Assembly: GCF_041146875.1 (NCBI RefSeq)
Contig: NZ_JBFRXP010000005.1
Span: 1-64,000 of the forward strand
Length of the DNA: 64,000 bases
Source of the DNA: Igneacidithiobacillus sp041146875
GTDB taxonomy: Bacteria; Pseudomonadota; Gammaproteobacteria; Acidithiobacillales; Acidithiobacillaceae
Direction of reading: 5' to 3'
Positions 42,908 to 51,533 of the stretch are shown here, piece by piece; the first letter of the stretch is position 1, and each line of letters opens with the position of its first letter. The notes under the pieces are model-generated. The model made no database searches. It saw nothing but the letters and a program-made list of their open reading frames with translations, and was not told the origin of the DNA. The position numbers and the translations under genes were made by a program.

Positions 42908-43855
42908 CTACCCCCTTTGCCCCGGCATGAGCCCCGTCACGGGGCTGAATCCGGACAGCGACCGGTTTTTCTGGGTTTCCATTTCCGCCGCGATGGCTGC
43001 CATGTTCCCCTCCCGGATCTTCAGCCGCGCGGGTTCACCCTCGACGAAGAACGATTGCACGTTAAGCACCTTGCGCGCGCCGGCGGCGGCGCTGATCTGC
43101 CGGTCGAGCTTGAGCGTCAGAATGCCGCGCAGGGATTGCGCCAGACCATCGAAGCCCGCCAGCATCCCCATCTTCATGATGGCCTGCTGCGGGTTGTCAG
43201 CGTGCAGGGTGCTCACCACCAGCATGCCGCTCGCCGCCGCCAGGCTCGCCGCCCGCGCGCCCTGTTCCTCGCGGATTTCCCCGATATAGAAGGTGTCGGC
43301 CCCGCTTCTGACCGTATCCATCAGCACTCGCTTCACCTCGCCATCATCTCCAATCTCTTCCTGGTAACATTGCCCGGCGCCATGCGGTCCCTGCAGGTCG
43401 TATTCCACCGGGTTTTCCGCCGTCCAGGTGAACCCGCCAATGCGCTGCAAACGAGCCAGAAGCATCGCGCAGGCCGCAGTGGTTTTTCCTGCACCTGGTC
43501 CACCAGCAAACAACAGCAGACCGGCCCGCAGCTCCGGGTCACACATGCGCGGCAACAGATTCGCCGGCAGGCCCAGGTCACCGAGTTCACGCAATACGGC
43601 GGCAATGCGCCGGGCGACGAATACCGGACCATATGGCGTGTCACGGCGCTGCACCCGCAGCTTCATGCCGTCATGCTCCAGGCGGAAACGGTGATGCTGA
43701 ACGCGCAACATTTCCTCACGAAGCGTGGCGACTTCAGACCACAAAGCGGCTGGCACAGACTCCAGCCGCAAATCATTGGAGAAACGCTTATACCGGCTCG
43801 CGGCGGGGTCCTGCTCCACCGCGAGATCCGCAAACTCCAGGTCCGACAAGGACAT
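42908..43855 (-). CDS. PilT/VirB11-type secretion ATPase
   Basis: A 315-aa ATPase with the GspE-family motifs: Walker A LLFAGGPGAGKTTAACAM near residue 130, Asp box FTWTAENPVEYDLQG, Walker B TVRSGADTFYIGEIREEQ and His box VVSTLHADNPQQAIMKMG. The short N-terminal domain fits PilT- rather than PilB-type enzymes, so it may retract the thin pilus. The R64 operon has no obvious second ATPase, so this is an addition. Its ATG overlaps the pilS stop (TAATG). It ends in SPVTGLMPG, encoded by a CCCCGTCACGGGG palindrome. Confidence 0.82.
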   Translation of the reverse strand: MSLSDLEFADLAVEQDPAASRYKRFSNDLRLESVPAALWSEVATLREEMLRVQHHRFRLEHDGMKLRVQRRDTPYGPVFVARRIAAVLRELGDLGLPANLLPRMCDPELRAGLLLFAGGPGAGKTTAACAMLLARLQRIGGFTWTAENPVEYDLQGPHGAGQCYQEEIGDDGEVKRVLMDTVRSGADTFYIGEIREEQGARAASLAAASGMLVVSTLHADNPQQAIMKMGMLAGFDGLAQSLRGILTLKLDRQISAAAGARKVLNVQSFFVEGEPARLKIREGNMAAIAAEMETQKNRSLSGFSPVTGLMPGQRG

Positions 43856-44337
43856 TACTGGTTGTTGCCGAACTGGAAAGCCACAGCAGTGGCACCACCG
43901 CTGCACGCCGCCGCCGCTTGCGCACCTGTCGGCGCGGCGTTGACGTTTCCGACCGCCGTGCCATTGACCGTTGTGCCGATGTCGTCCACCTGCACGATCA
44001 GCTTTTCACAGGCTTTGGCGTTCAGGGTCAGTCCGTTCATTTCCACCTCGAACTCACTGCTGGGCAGACCGGCGGAACCGGATGCTACCGTAAACGTCCC
44101 ACCCAGCGGGGTGGAGGTCTGCATGCCCGCGGGGATAACCGATGTTGCATTGCCGGAAATCCCCGCATAATCGCCCTGGACGCCAAAAATCTGCTGTGCA
44201 TTGCCGACGATGGTCATAACATCCTGCGTGGCAGCGGAAACGTTACTGCCGGTCAACAGGCCAATACCGAAATACAGCGCCGCCGCCACCAGAATCACGA
44301 TGGCGATGATCATAAATACAAACGCGATAGGGTTCAT
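43855..44337 (-). CDS. pilS: type IVb major pilin, PilS
   Basis: A 160-aa pilin in the pilS position (after pilR in transcription order). It has an N-terminal hydrophobic helix (FVFMIIAIVILVAAALYFGI), a globular domain with PilS-like STPLGGTFTVASG, and two Cys near the C-terminus (KACEK, AACSGG) that could form the D-loop. The start has AAAGGAG upstream. The expected leader with Gly at -1 and Glu at +5 is absent: it begins MNPIAFVFM, as does PilV. Confidence 0.82.
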   Translation of the reverse strand: MNPIAFVFMIIAIVILVAAALYFGIGLLTGSNVSAATQDVMTIVGNAQQIFGVQGDYAGISGNATSVIPAGMQTSTPLGGTFTVASGSAGLPSSEFEVEMNGLTLNAKACEKLIVQVDDIGTTVNGTAVGNVNAAPTGAQAAAACSGGATAVAFQFGNNQ

Positions 44338-44394
44338 TGCCTAGACTCCTTTCCTTCCATTATGAAAAAACACAAAACAACAATTACTTACCCA

Positions 44395-45498
44395 TTACCC
44401 ATGCGCAGACGCCATCATGACGTTCTGCAAATCGAACACCCCAAAAATGACCAACAAAATGATGACGTTCACCACAATGTTGGCCACCATGGACAGCAGG
44501 CGGATCACCGCAAAAATGCGTTTTTCTCCCTCCTGCAGCCATTCTTCTCCGAGTTTCATGACCAGATTCGGAAAATCATGCGCGTTAGAAAACGCCGAAA
44601 GATCGTCGGCCAGGATGCGATCCGGGAAATCAAATCCACCCTCGATCAAGGCGCGCCCTAAATCCCGACCGTTTTGCATGCGCGTCCGGGCGTCCAGCAG
44701 CCGGTCTTTCAGCCAGGGTTTTGCATACTCCGCCTGAATAGCGAGGGCTTCGGGTTGCCCAACGCCCGCCTCGATGAGGCGCGCAAAGCCCATGAGCCAT
44801 TGCGCGCCACTCAATAGGCGATACACGCTCCACGGCGGGAGTTTCTCTACCCATTTCCGCCCATGACGGGACCAGTACGGCATCGTGCCAAAAGCCGCCA
44901 CCGAACCCATCAGGGAAAGTGCCAGAAAAACGGGAGTCCAAGGGCTTTCCGCAACTGCCGCCATCGGCAGCAACATCCGAGCCACCATAGGCCAGGTATC
45001 CGGTTTCGCCACCAGCTCGATCGGCGGAATCATCTTGGTGCCGGTGATGTACACCAGAAACGCGCCCAAACCGAACATGATCATCGGGTCCAGGGACTCC
45101 ATCAGAATCTTGCCGATGATGTTCCCGACAATGCCCTGATTGCCGATGGCCGAGCGCAAGGCGCTGGGCAAATTACCCGCCAGTTCTCCGGCGCGAATGA
45201 TGGACCGCTCGCCAGCAGGCGCCCAGCCGTCCAACGCCTGCGCCAGGGTTTCGCCATTGGTAATGCGAGACTCCAGTTCTTGATACGCCACCCGATCCGC
45301 GTCCCACTTGCCAACGCCGCGCAAATCCAGTTGTTTGCGGAGACGAATCAGCGATTCACGTGTGGAAATACCGTTTTCCACATACACGGCCAAACGCCGA
45401 TAAAAGGCGATGCGCTTTTTCCCGGTCCAGAACTTTTTCGTAAACGCAGTAGACCAGTCATCCAGATGACCCGCATCCAGCCAATCGCTAAAAACCAT
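44395..45498 (-). CDS. pilR: PilR-like inner-membrane platform protein (GspF family)
   Basis: A 367-aa polytopic protein of the GspF/PilC superfamily, in the size range of R64 PilR. Features: AGELAGNLPSALRSAIGN in the first domain, transmembrane segments around MIMFGLGAFLVYITGTK and VFLALSLMGSVAAFGTMPYW, second-domain helices, and a final membrane segment NIVVNVIILLVIFGVF. It anchors the assembly ATPase PilQ at the inner membrane. Its ATG overlaps the pilQ stop (TGATG). Confidence 0.85.
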   Translation of the reverse strand: MVFSDWLDAGHLDDWSTAFTKKFWTGKKRIAFYRRLAVYVENGISTRESLIRLRKQLDLRGVGKWDADRVAYQELESRITNGETLAQALDGWAPAGERSIIRAGELAGNLPSALRSAIGNQGIVGNIIGKILMESLDPMIMFGLGAFLVYITGTKMIPPIELVAKPDTWPMVARMLLPMAAVAESPWTPVFLALSLMGSVAAFGTMPYWSRHGRKWVEKLPPWSVYRLLSGAQWLMGFARLIEAGVGQPEALAIQAEYAKPWLKDRLLDARTRMQNGRDLGRALIEGGFDFPDRILADDLSAFSNAHDFPNLVMKLGEEWLQEGEKRIFAVIRLLSMVANIVVNVIILLVIFGVFDLQNVMMASAHG

Positions 45499-47453
45499 CA
45501 GAGATCCTCCAGCGTCAATGGCCGCAAATCAGCGGGACGATGGCCAATAGGACCCAGCGCACTAACCACAGATTGTGGGTCCACCAGCCCGGCCAACACT
45601 TTCGATATTGCGTGTGCTTCCATGCTCAATTCCGCGTCAGGTCTTGCCATATAGGCTTTGCGCGCCCGCATCGGCCCCTCATTTACCATCTGCACGAGAA
45701 GCTCTTCATCCGTGGGAATGACCTGTGCTACTACGGTACGGCCCTTTGTGCCCTGATGATTACAGTGTTCACACCCGGAATGCGATGCCATGCGAATGCC
45801 ATCAGCAGAGAATTTCGGGTGTTGCGCCCCGCTAGGGGGTTGCGCCCCGCTAGGGGGTTGCGCCCCGCTAGGGGGTTGCGCCCCGCTAGGGGTTACCCAG
45901 GACATCAACGCATCCCAATGCTCTCCGGCAATCTCTCCGTCCCGATCAACCATCGCTTCACGAGTTGCGGGCACTGCACAGTGCGGGCAGACGGTTTTCA
46001 CCAAACGCTGCGCGATCAGCGAAGACAGCATCTTCGGGTCTTGCAGGTAGAACCCGTCGACACCCATCGCCACCAGACGCTGCACGATCATGAACGGGTC
46101 AGAGACGTGCAGCGTCGTCCACACCTGGTGGCCAGTAATTGCGGCATTGATAGCCTCTCTCGCCGTTTCCAGCCCACGAATTTCCCCCAGCATCACAATG
46201 TCGGGGTCTTGCCGCAGGGCAGTCTTCAGCTTCCCGGAAAACGCCCGGCTTTTTTCTTCGTCGGTATTGGCATTGGCGATCCGGTATTGCCATACATAAT
46301 CCGACGCGAAGACGAACTCCACGGGATCTTCGATGGTGATAATGCGCACACCATGTCGGATGCGTAGCATGGTCAGAATCATGTTCGCAAGACTGGAGCT
46401 TTTGCCGGACCCGGTCGGCCCCGTGAATGGATTGATACCCATGGTGTTCTGTGCCAGGCGCATCAACACGGCCACCTGCCGTTGCGAGTACCCCAGCCGC
46501 CGGATGAGTTGTCCGGTCAACACCTCATCCCCTTCGCCGTCTTTCTTGCTCATTCGATACAGCAGGCGCGCTGCGAGGTTCATCCCGTCATGCAGGGGCG
46601 CCCGCGCGAGACGGATGCCGGTCAATCCCAGGTCATTCCCCGCCTCATCGCGCAACAATGCGGGATTGGCGATGACGGCATGTTGATCTTCGGTTTCCTG
46701 ATACTGCGCATCTGCGACCGCCGCCATGCCCTGGAACATGGCGCGGATCATCGTTTCCCCCTCGTTTTGCGGAAGTTGAAAGCGGTCTTCCACTTCGCCA
46801 TTTACCCGGAACTGCACTCGCAGATAGCCGCTACCATCATCTTTTTTCCGCAAGGTCAGATGCACATCACTGGCCTTTTCGCCCACCGCCTGGGTAATGA
46901 TGCGTCGGGCAGCACGAATAGCCGGTAACGTCGCGTGACTGGCTATCGCCGTGGTAGACCGCAACTCCCCCAGTGTCACCATGTCGCAGGTTTTCACCGC
47001 AACATCTACTCCGGCACGTCTGGCCTCGGCCACCCAGGATTGCAGAGACATCTGCGTTTGCCGCCCGGACAACACATACAGTGTCCGGCCATCCAGTACG
47101 GCGTACTCCGCAGCATCTGCCGGCAACGACGGCAACGGTTTCTCCTGTTCTGCAGTAGCCTTGTTAGCCTGCCCATCTAAAACGCTCTGCAACTGGGATT
47201 CATCTATCGCCCCCATCTCCACCAGCACTACACCCAGCTTCTTGGCGGGCGATTGCAGTTGTGCCAACAGCGCCTCATTGAGCTGATCGCGGGTAATCCA
47301 ACCTTGTTCCATCAGCATCTGCCCCAGACGTGGCCTATCCTGTCCATCACGATCTTGCAGGGGTTTGCGCCCCGCCAGGGGTTTGCGCCCTGCCAAGGGT
47401 TGGCGCCCTGCCAAGGGTTGGCTGCCTTTATTGAATAATGTGCTGATAGCCAT
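45498..47453 (-). CDS. pilQ: PilQ, thin-pilus assembly ATPase (GspE/PilB family)
   Basis: A 651-aa ATPase. The N-terminal MshEN-type domain has LGQMLMEQGWITRDQLNEAL and the GVVLVEMGAIDESQL repeat. The core has Walker A FTGPTGSGKSSSLANM near residue 340, Asp box IITIEDPVEFVF, Walker B IVMLGEIRGLETARE and His box TTLHVSDPFM. A zinc site is formed by CPHC (about residue 491) and CEHC (about 563). Two arrays of the 18-bp repeat are translated here: PLAGRQPLAGRKPLAGRK at the N-terminus and four PSGAQP units between the two Cys pairs, where they lengthen the zinc-finger loop. PilQ powers pilus polymerisation. Confidence 0.9.
   Translation of the reverse strand: MAISTLFNKGSQPLAGRQPLAGRKPLAGRKPLQDRDGQDRPRLGQMLMEQGWITRDQLNEALLAQLQSPAKKLGVVLVEMGAIDESQLQSVLDGQANKATAEQEKPLPSLPADAAEYAVLDGRTLYVLSGRQTQMSLQSWVAEARRAGVDVAVKTCDMVTLGELRSTTAIASHATLPAIRAARRIITQAVGEKASDVHLTLRKKDDGSGYLRVQFRVNGEVEDRFQLPQNEGETMIRAMFQGMAAVADAQYQETEDQHAVIANPALLRDEAGNDLGLTGIRLARAPLHDGMNLAARLLYRMSKKDGEGDEVLTGQLIRRLGYSQRQVAVLMRLAQNTMGINPFTGPTGSGKSSSLANMILTMLRIRHGVRIITIEDPVEFVFASDYVWQYRIANANTDEEKSRAFSGKLKTALRQDPDIVMLGEIRGLETAREAINAAITGHQVWTTLHVSDPFMIVQRLVAMGVDGFYLQDPKMLSSLIAQRLVKTVCPHCAVPATREAMVDRDGEIAGEHWDALMSWVTPSGAQPPSGAQPPSGAQPPSGAQHPKFSADGIRMASHSGCEHCNHQGTKGRTVVAQVIPTDEELLVQMVNEGPMRARKAYMARPDAELSMEAHAISKVLAGLVDPQSVVSALGPIGHRPADLRPLTLEDL
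45822..45893 (-). repeat. 18-bp tandem palindromic repeat array 2 (pilQ, zinc-finger loop)
   Basis: Four perfect units of TTGCGCCCCGCTAGGGGG, the last one base short. Translated on the minus strand they give PSGAQP repeats between the two Cys pairs of PilQ. Confidence 0.95.
47359..47423 (-). repeat. 18-bp tandem palindromic repeat array 3 (pilQ N-terminus)
   Basis: Three to four units related to TTGCGCCCCGCCAGGGGT. They encode QPLAGR/KPLAGR, which is a different codon register from array 2 although the DNA unit and strand are alike. Confidence 0.9.
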
Positions 47454-47458
47454 CACGA

Positions 47459-48325
47459 TTATCCTTTCGCAGGCACGGGGTCAGACCCATGCAGGAGATT
47501 GGCGCCTGGCAATTCCGATGGCGGCGTCATGGTGGGCGGAGGCAATGGTGCGGGTGACGCCATGCCGGGGTTGTAAGGTACAGCCCCTAGCGGGGTGCCA
47601 ACCCCTAGCGGGGTGCCAACCCCTGGCGGGGTGCCATCCCCTGGCGGGGCGCCATCGCCTTGCTGGCTGCCAGATCCAGAGAAATTGAGCGGGATCACCT
47701 TACCATTGTGTGTAACCGTCACTCCCGCAGCGTTTACCCGGCGGACACGCCAGCCATGTCCCAGATGGCTTCCGTCCACCACCGTCATGACGCCGCCATT
47801 GGAGAACGCCAAGGTGGCTTGGTAATGCCCACCCGCACCGCTCAGGGATATCACCCTTGGCGCCCGCATAGCCGCCGCATGCGGTTGCGGTGACACTGGA
47901 CTCAGAATGCCGCTTGGCGGAAGGAATCCTCCACCCGGTGTGTCACCATAAGACACTGGCGATGATCCGCCGCGCCCAGGATGCTTTGCTTGCGCGCGAG
48001 CCTGCGCGATCCCCGCATGCAACTTCGCGACTTCCAGTTGCAACCGTAACAGGGCAATTTGCCCTTCCGTCTGCGCCAAAACTCCGGCGGGAACCGTGCC
48101 TGTAATCTGTCCTGCAGGCTGACCTGTCATGCCATTATGGGTTTGCACCCTGCCAGAGGCATTGCTGCCTGCCAAGGATGGCGCCCCGCCAGGGGTTGGC
48201 ACCCCGCCAGGGGATGGCACCCCGCCAGGGGACGCAAAGGACATTGCCGGGACGCACAGCAACGTCATCAGAATGGCGGACAAGAGAGCCCGACGTTGTG
48301 CGTACTGCTTGCGATTATTGAACAT
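47459..48325 (-). CDS. pilP: PilP, thin-pilus biogenesis protein
   Basis: A 288-aa exported protein with signal peptide (LLSAILMTLLCVPAMSFASP). The middle (about residues 70-230) has PilP features: GQIALLRLQLEVAKLHAGIA and a C-terminal beta domain with RVISLSGAGGHYQATLAFSN and GWRVRRVNAAGVTVTHNGKV. PilP stabilises the envelope part of the R64 pilus machine. Arrays of the 18-bp unit flank the conserved domain: PGGVPSPGGVPTPGG just after the signal peptide and GDGTPPGVGTPLGVGTPLG at the C-terminus, read from opposite strands of the unit. Confidence 0.85.
   Translation of the reverse strand: MFNNRKQYAQRRALLSAILMTLLCVPAMSFASPGGVPSPGGVPTPGGAPSLAGSNASGRVQTHNGMTGQPAGQITGTVPAGVLAQTEGQIALLRLQLEVAKLHAGIAQARAQAKHPGRGGSSPVSYGDTPGGGFLPPSGILSPVSPQPHAAAMRAPRVISLSGAGGHYQATLAFSNGGVMTVVDGSHLGHGWRVRRVNAAGVTVTHNGKVIPLNFSGSGSQQGDGAPPGDGTPPGVGTPLGVGTPLGAVPYNPGMASPAPLPPPTMTPPSELPGANLLHGSDPVPAKG
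47583..47656 (-). repeat. 18-bp tandem palindromic repeat array 4 (pilP C-terminus)
   Basis: Four units of the type CCCCTAGCGGGGTGCCAA or CCCCTGGCGGGGTGCCAT on the plus strand, translated on the minus strand as GVGTPL/GDGTPP. Confidence 0.9.
48166..48233 (-). repeat. 18-bp tandem palindromic repeat array 5 (pilP N-terminus)
   Basis: Three full units and one degraded unit in the orientation opposite to array 4 (minus strand CCCCTGGCGGGGTGCCAT), translated as PGGVPS/PGGVPT directly after the signal peptide. A decayed unit may extend to 48142. Confidence 0.9.
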
Positions 48326-49634
48326 AGAGTTTCCCCGCGATTTTTGCTGTGCTCAAACCTATACCTGCATTATTTTTACCATTCCCAAATCCAAAGCCCT
48401 GAACGATGACGGTAGACAACCGCAACCCTGGCACGGTATCCAACAGCCCTGCCGCTTCCTGTAGAACCGGTAGCGGGCATTGCATCATCACTCCAAACGT
48501 ATTCCACGGATGATGCGCTCGCCCCTTTTGTGCTGTGGCTTTCTGTTGCCCAGGCAATGCTTTCCCTGCAGGAGATACAATGGGGAATATCCTCACCTTG
48601 ATTCCCAACAGTTGGGCGATTCCATATAACTGCGCCTGCGCAATAGATGCACTTGCAACCCCAGCCGTGGCGGGCACAATCAACTTTCCTTGCCCAACAA
48701 TTCCTTCGGTGATTGCTTTCCCGCTACTCGCGAGGATTCCCTGCGGATGGTGCAGTGTGGTAGCGCCCGGCCCGATAGCCCATGCCGCCGTTTCCCGCCA
48801 TGCTCCTGCGGGGCTTGGTTGCGCAACGCATTGCACTCGATGTAATACCCACCCGGATTTTGAAACGGGAACCGTAGATAAAGCCTGCAAGCAGTGGGAA
48901 ACCAATGCGGACGGCACGGGCGTCCGGCGCCATGGCACGTTCGCCGCCGCCTTTTTCGCATCCATGGCACGCTCGATAGCTATACGGTGCGCCACCGCGA
49001 TACGCTTCTGCGCTTCGATTTGCGCTTCGTGCTGGTTATAGAAATACAGCCCCCCCATTACCGCACTGCCTATCGCAACAGCACCCGCGCCAAACAGCAC
49101 AGGCGTCACCCAGGGCTTGCGGCGCACATCGCGGAGCAGGGGTGGCTTACGAGATTTCCGAACCAATTCGGCCAGTTCGTCGATTCCGCCATCTAACAGG
49201 TTCGACCATTCACCGTAGGACGCATGCCCACGTCGCGCCCGATCCACCGTGTCAAAATCACCAATCACATCGCCATCAGGCAATATCTCGTAGTTTTCCC
49301 GCACGGCGATATACCAGTAGAGTCCATTACCCAGATCAAAGATGCCGAGCCAGGGTTCTTCCAGGACTTCCGCCAAAGCACCTGCGAGCGAATATACTTT
49401 TCCGGAAATCGGTTTGTTCGTGCGGCTATCCATCCCCGTGACGGGGTCCATGGCCGGTTCACAGAAACCGGACTGGATGGACCGCATCTTGGTGCGTCGC
49501 ACCGCCACCCAAAAGTCGCGTCCCCGTGCGCCATCCAGCAAGGCTTTATGGCTGGGGTAGCGATCTTCGTGCCGCCAATACATGCCAGCCAGAAAACGTC
49601 GTTTTTCTCCAGGAATCTGGATGAGCAACGCCAT
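48315..49634 (-). CDS. pilO: PilO, thin-pilus biogenesis protein
   Basis: A 439-aa protein that matches R64 PilO in length and layout: a cytoplasmic N-terminal half with FDLGNGLYWYIAVRENYEIL and GDFDTVDRARRG, one transmembrane segment near residue 180 (VLFGAGAVAIGSAVMGGLYF), and a periplasmic C-terminal half. PilO links the inner-membrane complex to the secretin. It overlaps pilP by 11 bases and pilN by the TGATG motif. A CCCCGTGACGGGG palindrome encodes DPVTGMD in it. Confidence 0.85.
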   Translation of the reverse strand: MALLIQIPGEKRRFLAGMYWRHEDRYPSHKALLDGARGRDFWVAVRRTKMRSIQSGFCEPAMDPVTGMDSRTNKPISGKVYSLAGALAEVLEEPWLGIFDLGNGLYWYIAVRENYEILPDGDVIGDFDTVDRARRGHASYGEWSNLLDGGIDELAELVRKSRKPPLLRDVRRKPWVTPVLFGAGAVAIGSAVMGGLYFYNQHEAQIEAQKRIAVAHRIAIERAMDAKKAAANVPWRRTPVPSALVSHCLQALSTVPVSKSGWVLHRVQCVAQPSPAGAWRETAAWAIGPGATTLHHPQGILASSGKAITEGIVGQGKLIVPATAGVASASIAQAQLYGIAQLLGIKVRIFPIVSPAGKALPGQQKATAQKGRAHHPWNTFGVMMQCPLPVLQEAAGLLDTVPGLRLSTVIVQGFGFGNGKNNAGIGLSTAKIAGKLYVQ

Positions 49635-51322
49635 CAGAGGATCCTCGCGGTGATGACGATGGCAATCACATTCTTCGTCGTACTCGCATCAGCACCACCG
49701 CCAAGCAGTGGCATATACGGGCTGCCAACACCATTGCGCGTCGTGTTGCCACCGGTTTGCGAGAATCCGGTCAACAACAACGTCTGTCCTGGCTTCAGGC
49801 TAACCGACTGTTGAAATGTACTGCTATCTACGGTTGGCACCTGGATACTCTCAGAACCCGAGGTAATGGTATTCAGCGCAACCAGATTGCTGATGGTCAT
49901 GTTCATGCCCAGTAGCACTTTGCCATTGTCGATGCGCGGCAGGAACATCGCAGTGAAACCCGTCGTGACCGTGCCGGGAATCAACCCGCTGGTAGACCCC
50001 ACGTTGGCGGTGCTCGTCGTGCTGTTTTCCGCAAGATAAGACGTTTGCTGCGCGACCTGGATAGGCGCCGGTTCGCCGTTGAGACTCATGGCCGACCGGC
50101 TGAATACCTGCGTTACATGGCCCAAGGTGGCCAGCGCCTGCACGGCGACCTGGCTGCCACTCGTCTGGCTCAAGGCACCGGTGGCGCTGGACAGGACATT
50201 AGCACCTAGCGACATGGGCGATACGTTACCCGTAGGGACGGGAGGCGCCACGCCCTGCAGGCTGACACCATACTGTTTACCGAGACTATTGAAGATGCCA
50301 GACAGGTTCAGTCCGTAATTTTGCTGGTTATTGACCTGTACGTTGTAGACATGCACGGAAATAATGACCTGGCGCTCCAGTTGCCGGTCCAGCCCATGCA
50401 CCCATGCCCGCACCTGTTCGACTTCCGGCGGAGTGCCGGTCACCGTTACGGTTCCCGTGGAACTATCAGCTATCACTTGTGCCGCGCCACCCGCCACGGT
50501 TTGCGCGGTTTTCTCCAGATTTTTCCAGACATCCACCTTGGAAGTGTTGATGATGTCCGTGGTACCCGTGGAGATGTTGCCCTGCGAGGAGGAGCCACCC
50601 ACCCCGCCGGCTGCACCGCCCAGCGCGCCACCGCCCAGCGCGCCACCGCCCAGCGCGCCACCGCCCAGCGCGCCTGAGCTGCTGCCGCTCGCGCCCGCCG
50701 CGGCGATGATGGAACCGCTGGACTGGGTGATCCACGATAAAGCCGGGATAGAAAACGTCTCCGTTTCTGTACGGTAGATATGCACCGCACCGTCGCGGTA
50801 TTTCCACCATAGCCCGTCTTTGGCGGTGACATAGTTCAACAGCCCTGCCACGCTGCCATTCCAGTGTAGAGGGATGCCGGTTCTCGCGTAGTTCGCGGAG
50901 CCGCCGGAGGACGACCCCGTGACAGACAGGCTGCCGGACATGCTCGGCAATGGCGGCAACGAGGCCCCTGGCGGGGTGCCAACCCCTGACGATTGTTGCG
51001 TCTGGTTGTCGATATGCACAGGAACGCCAGTTAACTGACTAATCCGCGCGCCAATTTCGCGGATGGTCAGCGGATTGGCTGAATCCAGGGTGATGGATTG
51101 CTTCAGGATCGCAGGCACGGCATGACGCACGTCGACCGCCGTACCCAAGAGGAATGGGGTATCAACGGTGCTTACCACCGGGGGCGGCTTCGGCGGCTGA
51201 TAGCGGGTAATGGCGTGTTCCACTCGCGCTTGTTGCACATGCGCCTGATGAAACGTTGCGCAACCCGCCATCAATGGTACCACTGCCGCCGCAATGGCGA
51301 TCTTCAGTATGGCCTTACGCAT
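49634..51322 (-). CDS. pilN: PilN, thin-pilus outer-membrane secretin (lipoprotein)
   Basis: A 562-aa secretin with lipobox (VPLMAGCATF). The N-terminal domains come first (TIREIGARISQLTGVPVHID), then the secretin core with IADSSTGTVTVTGTPPEVEQ, RQVIISVHVYNVQVNNQQNY and, near the end, SLKPGQTLLLTGFSQ. PilN forms the outer-membrane pore for the pilus (BfpB/PilN class). It carries one 18-bp unit (SSGVGTPPGAS) and a separate array of ALGGG units. AAGGGAG precedes the ATG. Confidence 0.9.
   Translation of the reverse strand: MRKAILKIAIAAAVVPLMAGCATFHQAHVQQARVEHAITRYQPPKPPPVVSTVDTPFLLGTAVDVRHAVPAILKQSITLDSANPLTIREIGARISQLTGVPVHIDNQTQQSSGVGTPPGASLPPLPSMSGSLSVTGSSSGGSANYARTGIPLHWNGSVAGLLNYVTAKDGLWWKYRDGAVHIYRTETETFSIPALSWITQSSGSIIAAAGASGSSSGALGGGALGGGALGGGALGGAAGGVGGSSSQGNISTGTTDIINTSKVDVWKNLEKTAQTVAGGAAQVIADSSTGTVTVTGTPPEVEQVRAWVHGLDRQLERQVIISVHVYNVQVNNQQNYGLNLSGIFNSLGKQYGVSLQGVAPPVPTGNVSPMSLGANVLSSATGALSQTSGSQVAVQALATLGHVTQVFSRSAMSLNGEPAPIQVAQQTSYLAENSTTSTANVGSTSGLIPGTVTTGFTAMFLPRIDNGKVLLGMNMTISNLVALNTITSGSESIQVPTVDSSTFQQSVSLKPGQTLLLTGFSQTGGNTTRNGVGSPYMPLLGGGADASTTKNVIAIVITARIL
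50611..50675 (-). repeat. 15-bp tandem repeat in pilN
   Basis: Four units of about CGCCCAGCGCGCCAC that encode ALGGG. The length is 15 bases, not 18, and the core lacks the CCCC...GGGG dyad, so this is a different, probably slippage-born repeat in the secretin linker. Confidence 0.85.
50963..50990 (-). repeat. single copy of the 18-bp palindromic unit in pilN
   Basis: GCCCCTGGCGGGGTGCCAAC is one unit, followed by CCCTGACG, and encodes GVGTPPGA inside a Ser/Pro-rich linker of the secretin. Confidence 0.8.
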
Positions 51323-51323
51323 G

Positions 51324-51533
51324 TTACACCACTCCCTTTATCATAATTTCTTCCGCCATCTCCCACATCGTTTCGTAATCATCCAGGATGCCGCTTAATG
51401 CGCGGATGCTCTCCGGGTGTCCGGCCAGCAGCAGGAAGCTCTGGCCTTTCCGATCGTGGTAGGCGAGCGTGTCCAGCCCGCGCTGCCGTGCATCATCAAT
51501 AAAACGCTGGTTGTCCTGTAAATTGTCGTGCAT
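51324..51533 (-). CDS. small acidic protein (69 aa)
   Basis: A 69-aa acidic protein (FIDDARQRGLDTLAYHDRKG, ALSGILDDYETMWEMAEEIM) of unknown function. It is coupled by TGATG to the EAL gene upstream and ends just before pilN. It may be a partner or regulator of the EAL protein; inference from overlap. Confidence 0.5.
   Translation of the reverse strand: MHDNLQDNQRFIDDARQRGLDTLAYHDRKGQSFLLLAGHPESIRALSGILDDYETMWEMAEEIMIKGVV

Noticed and set aside
50611..50675. pilN ALGGG repeat as another copy of the 18-bp family
   Set aside because: The unit is 15 bases and lacks the CCCC...GGGG dyad, so it is treated as a separate slippage repeat.
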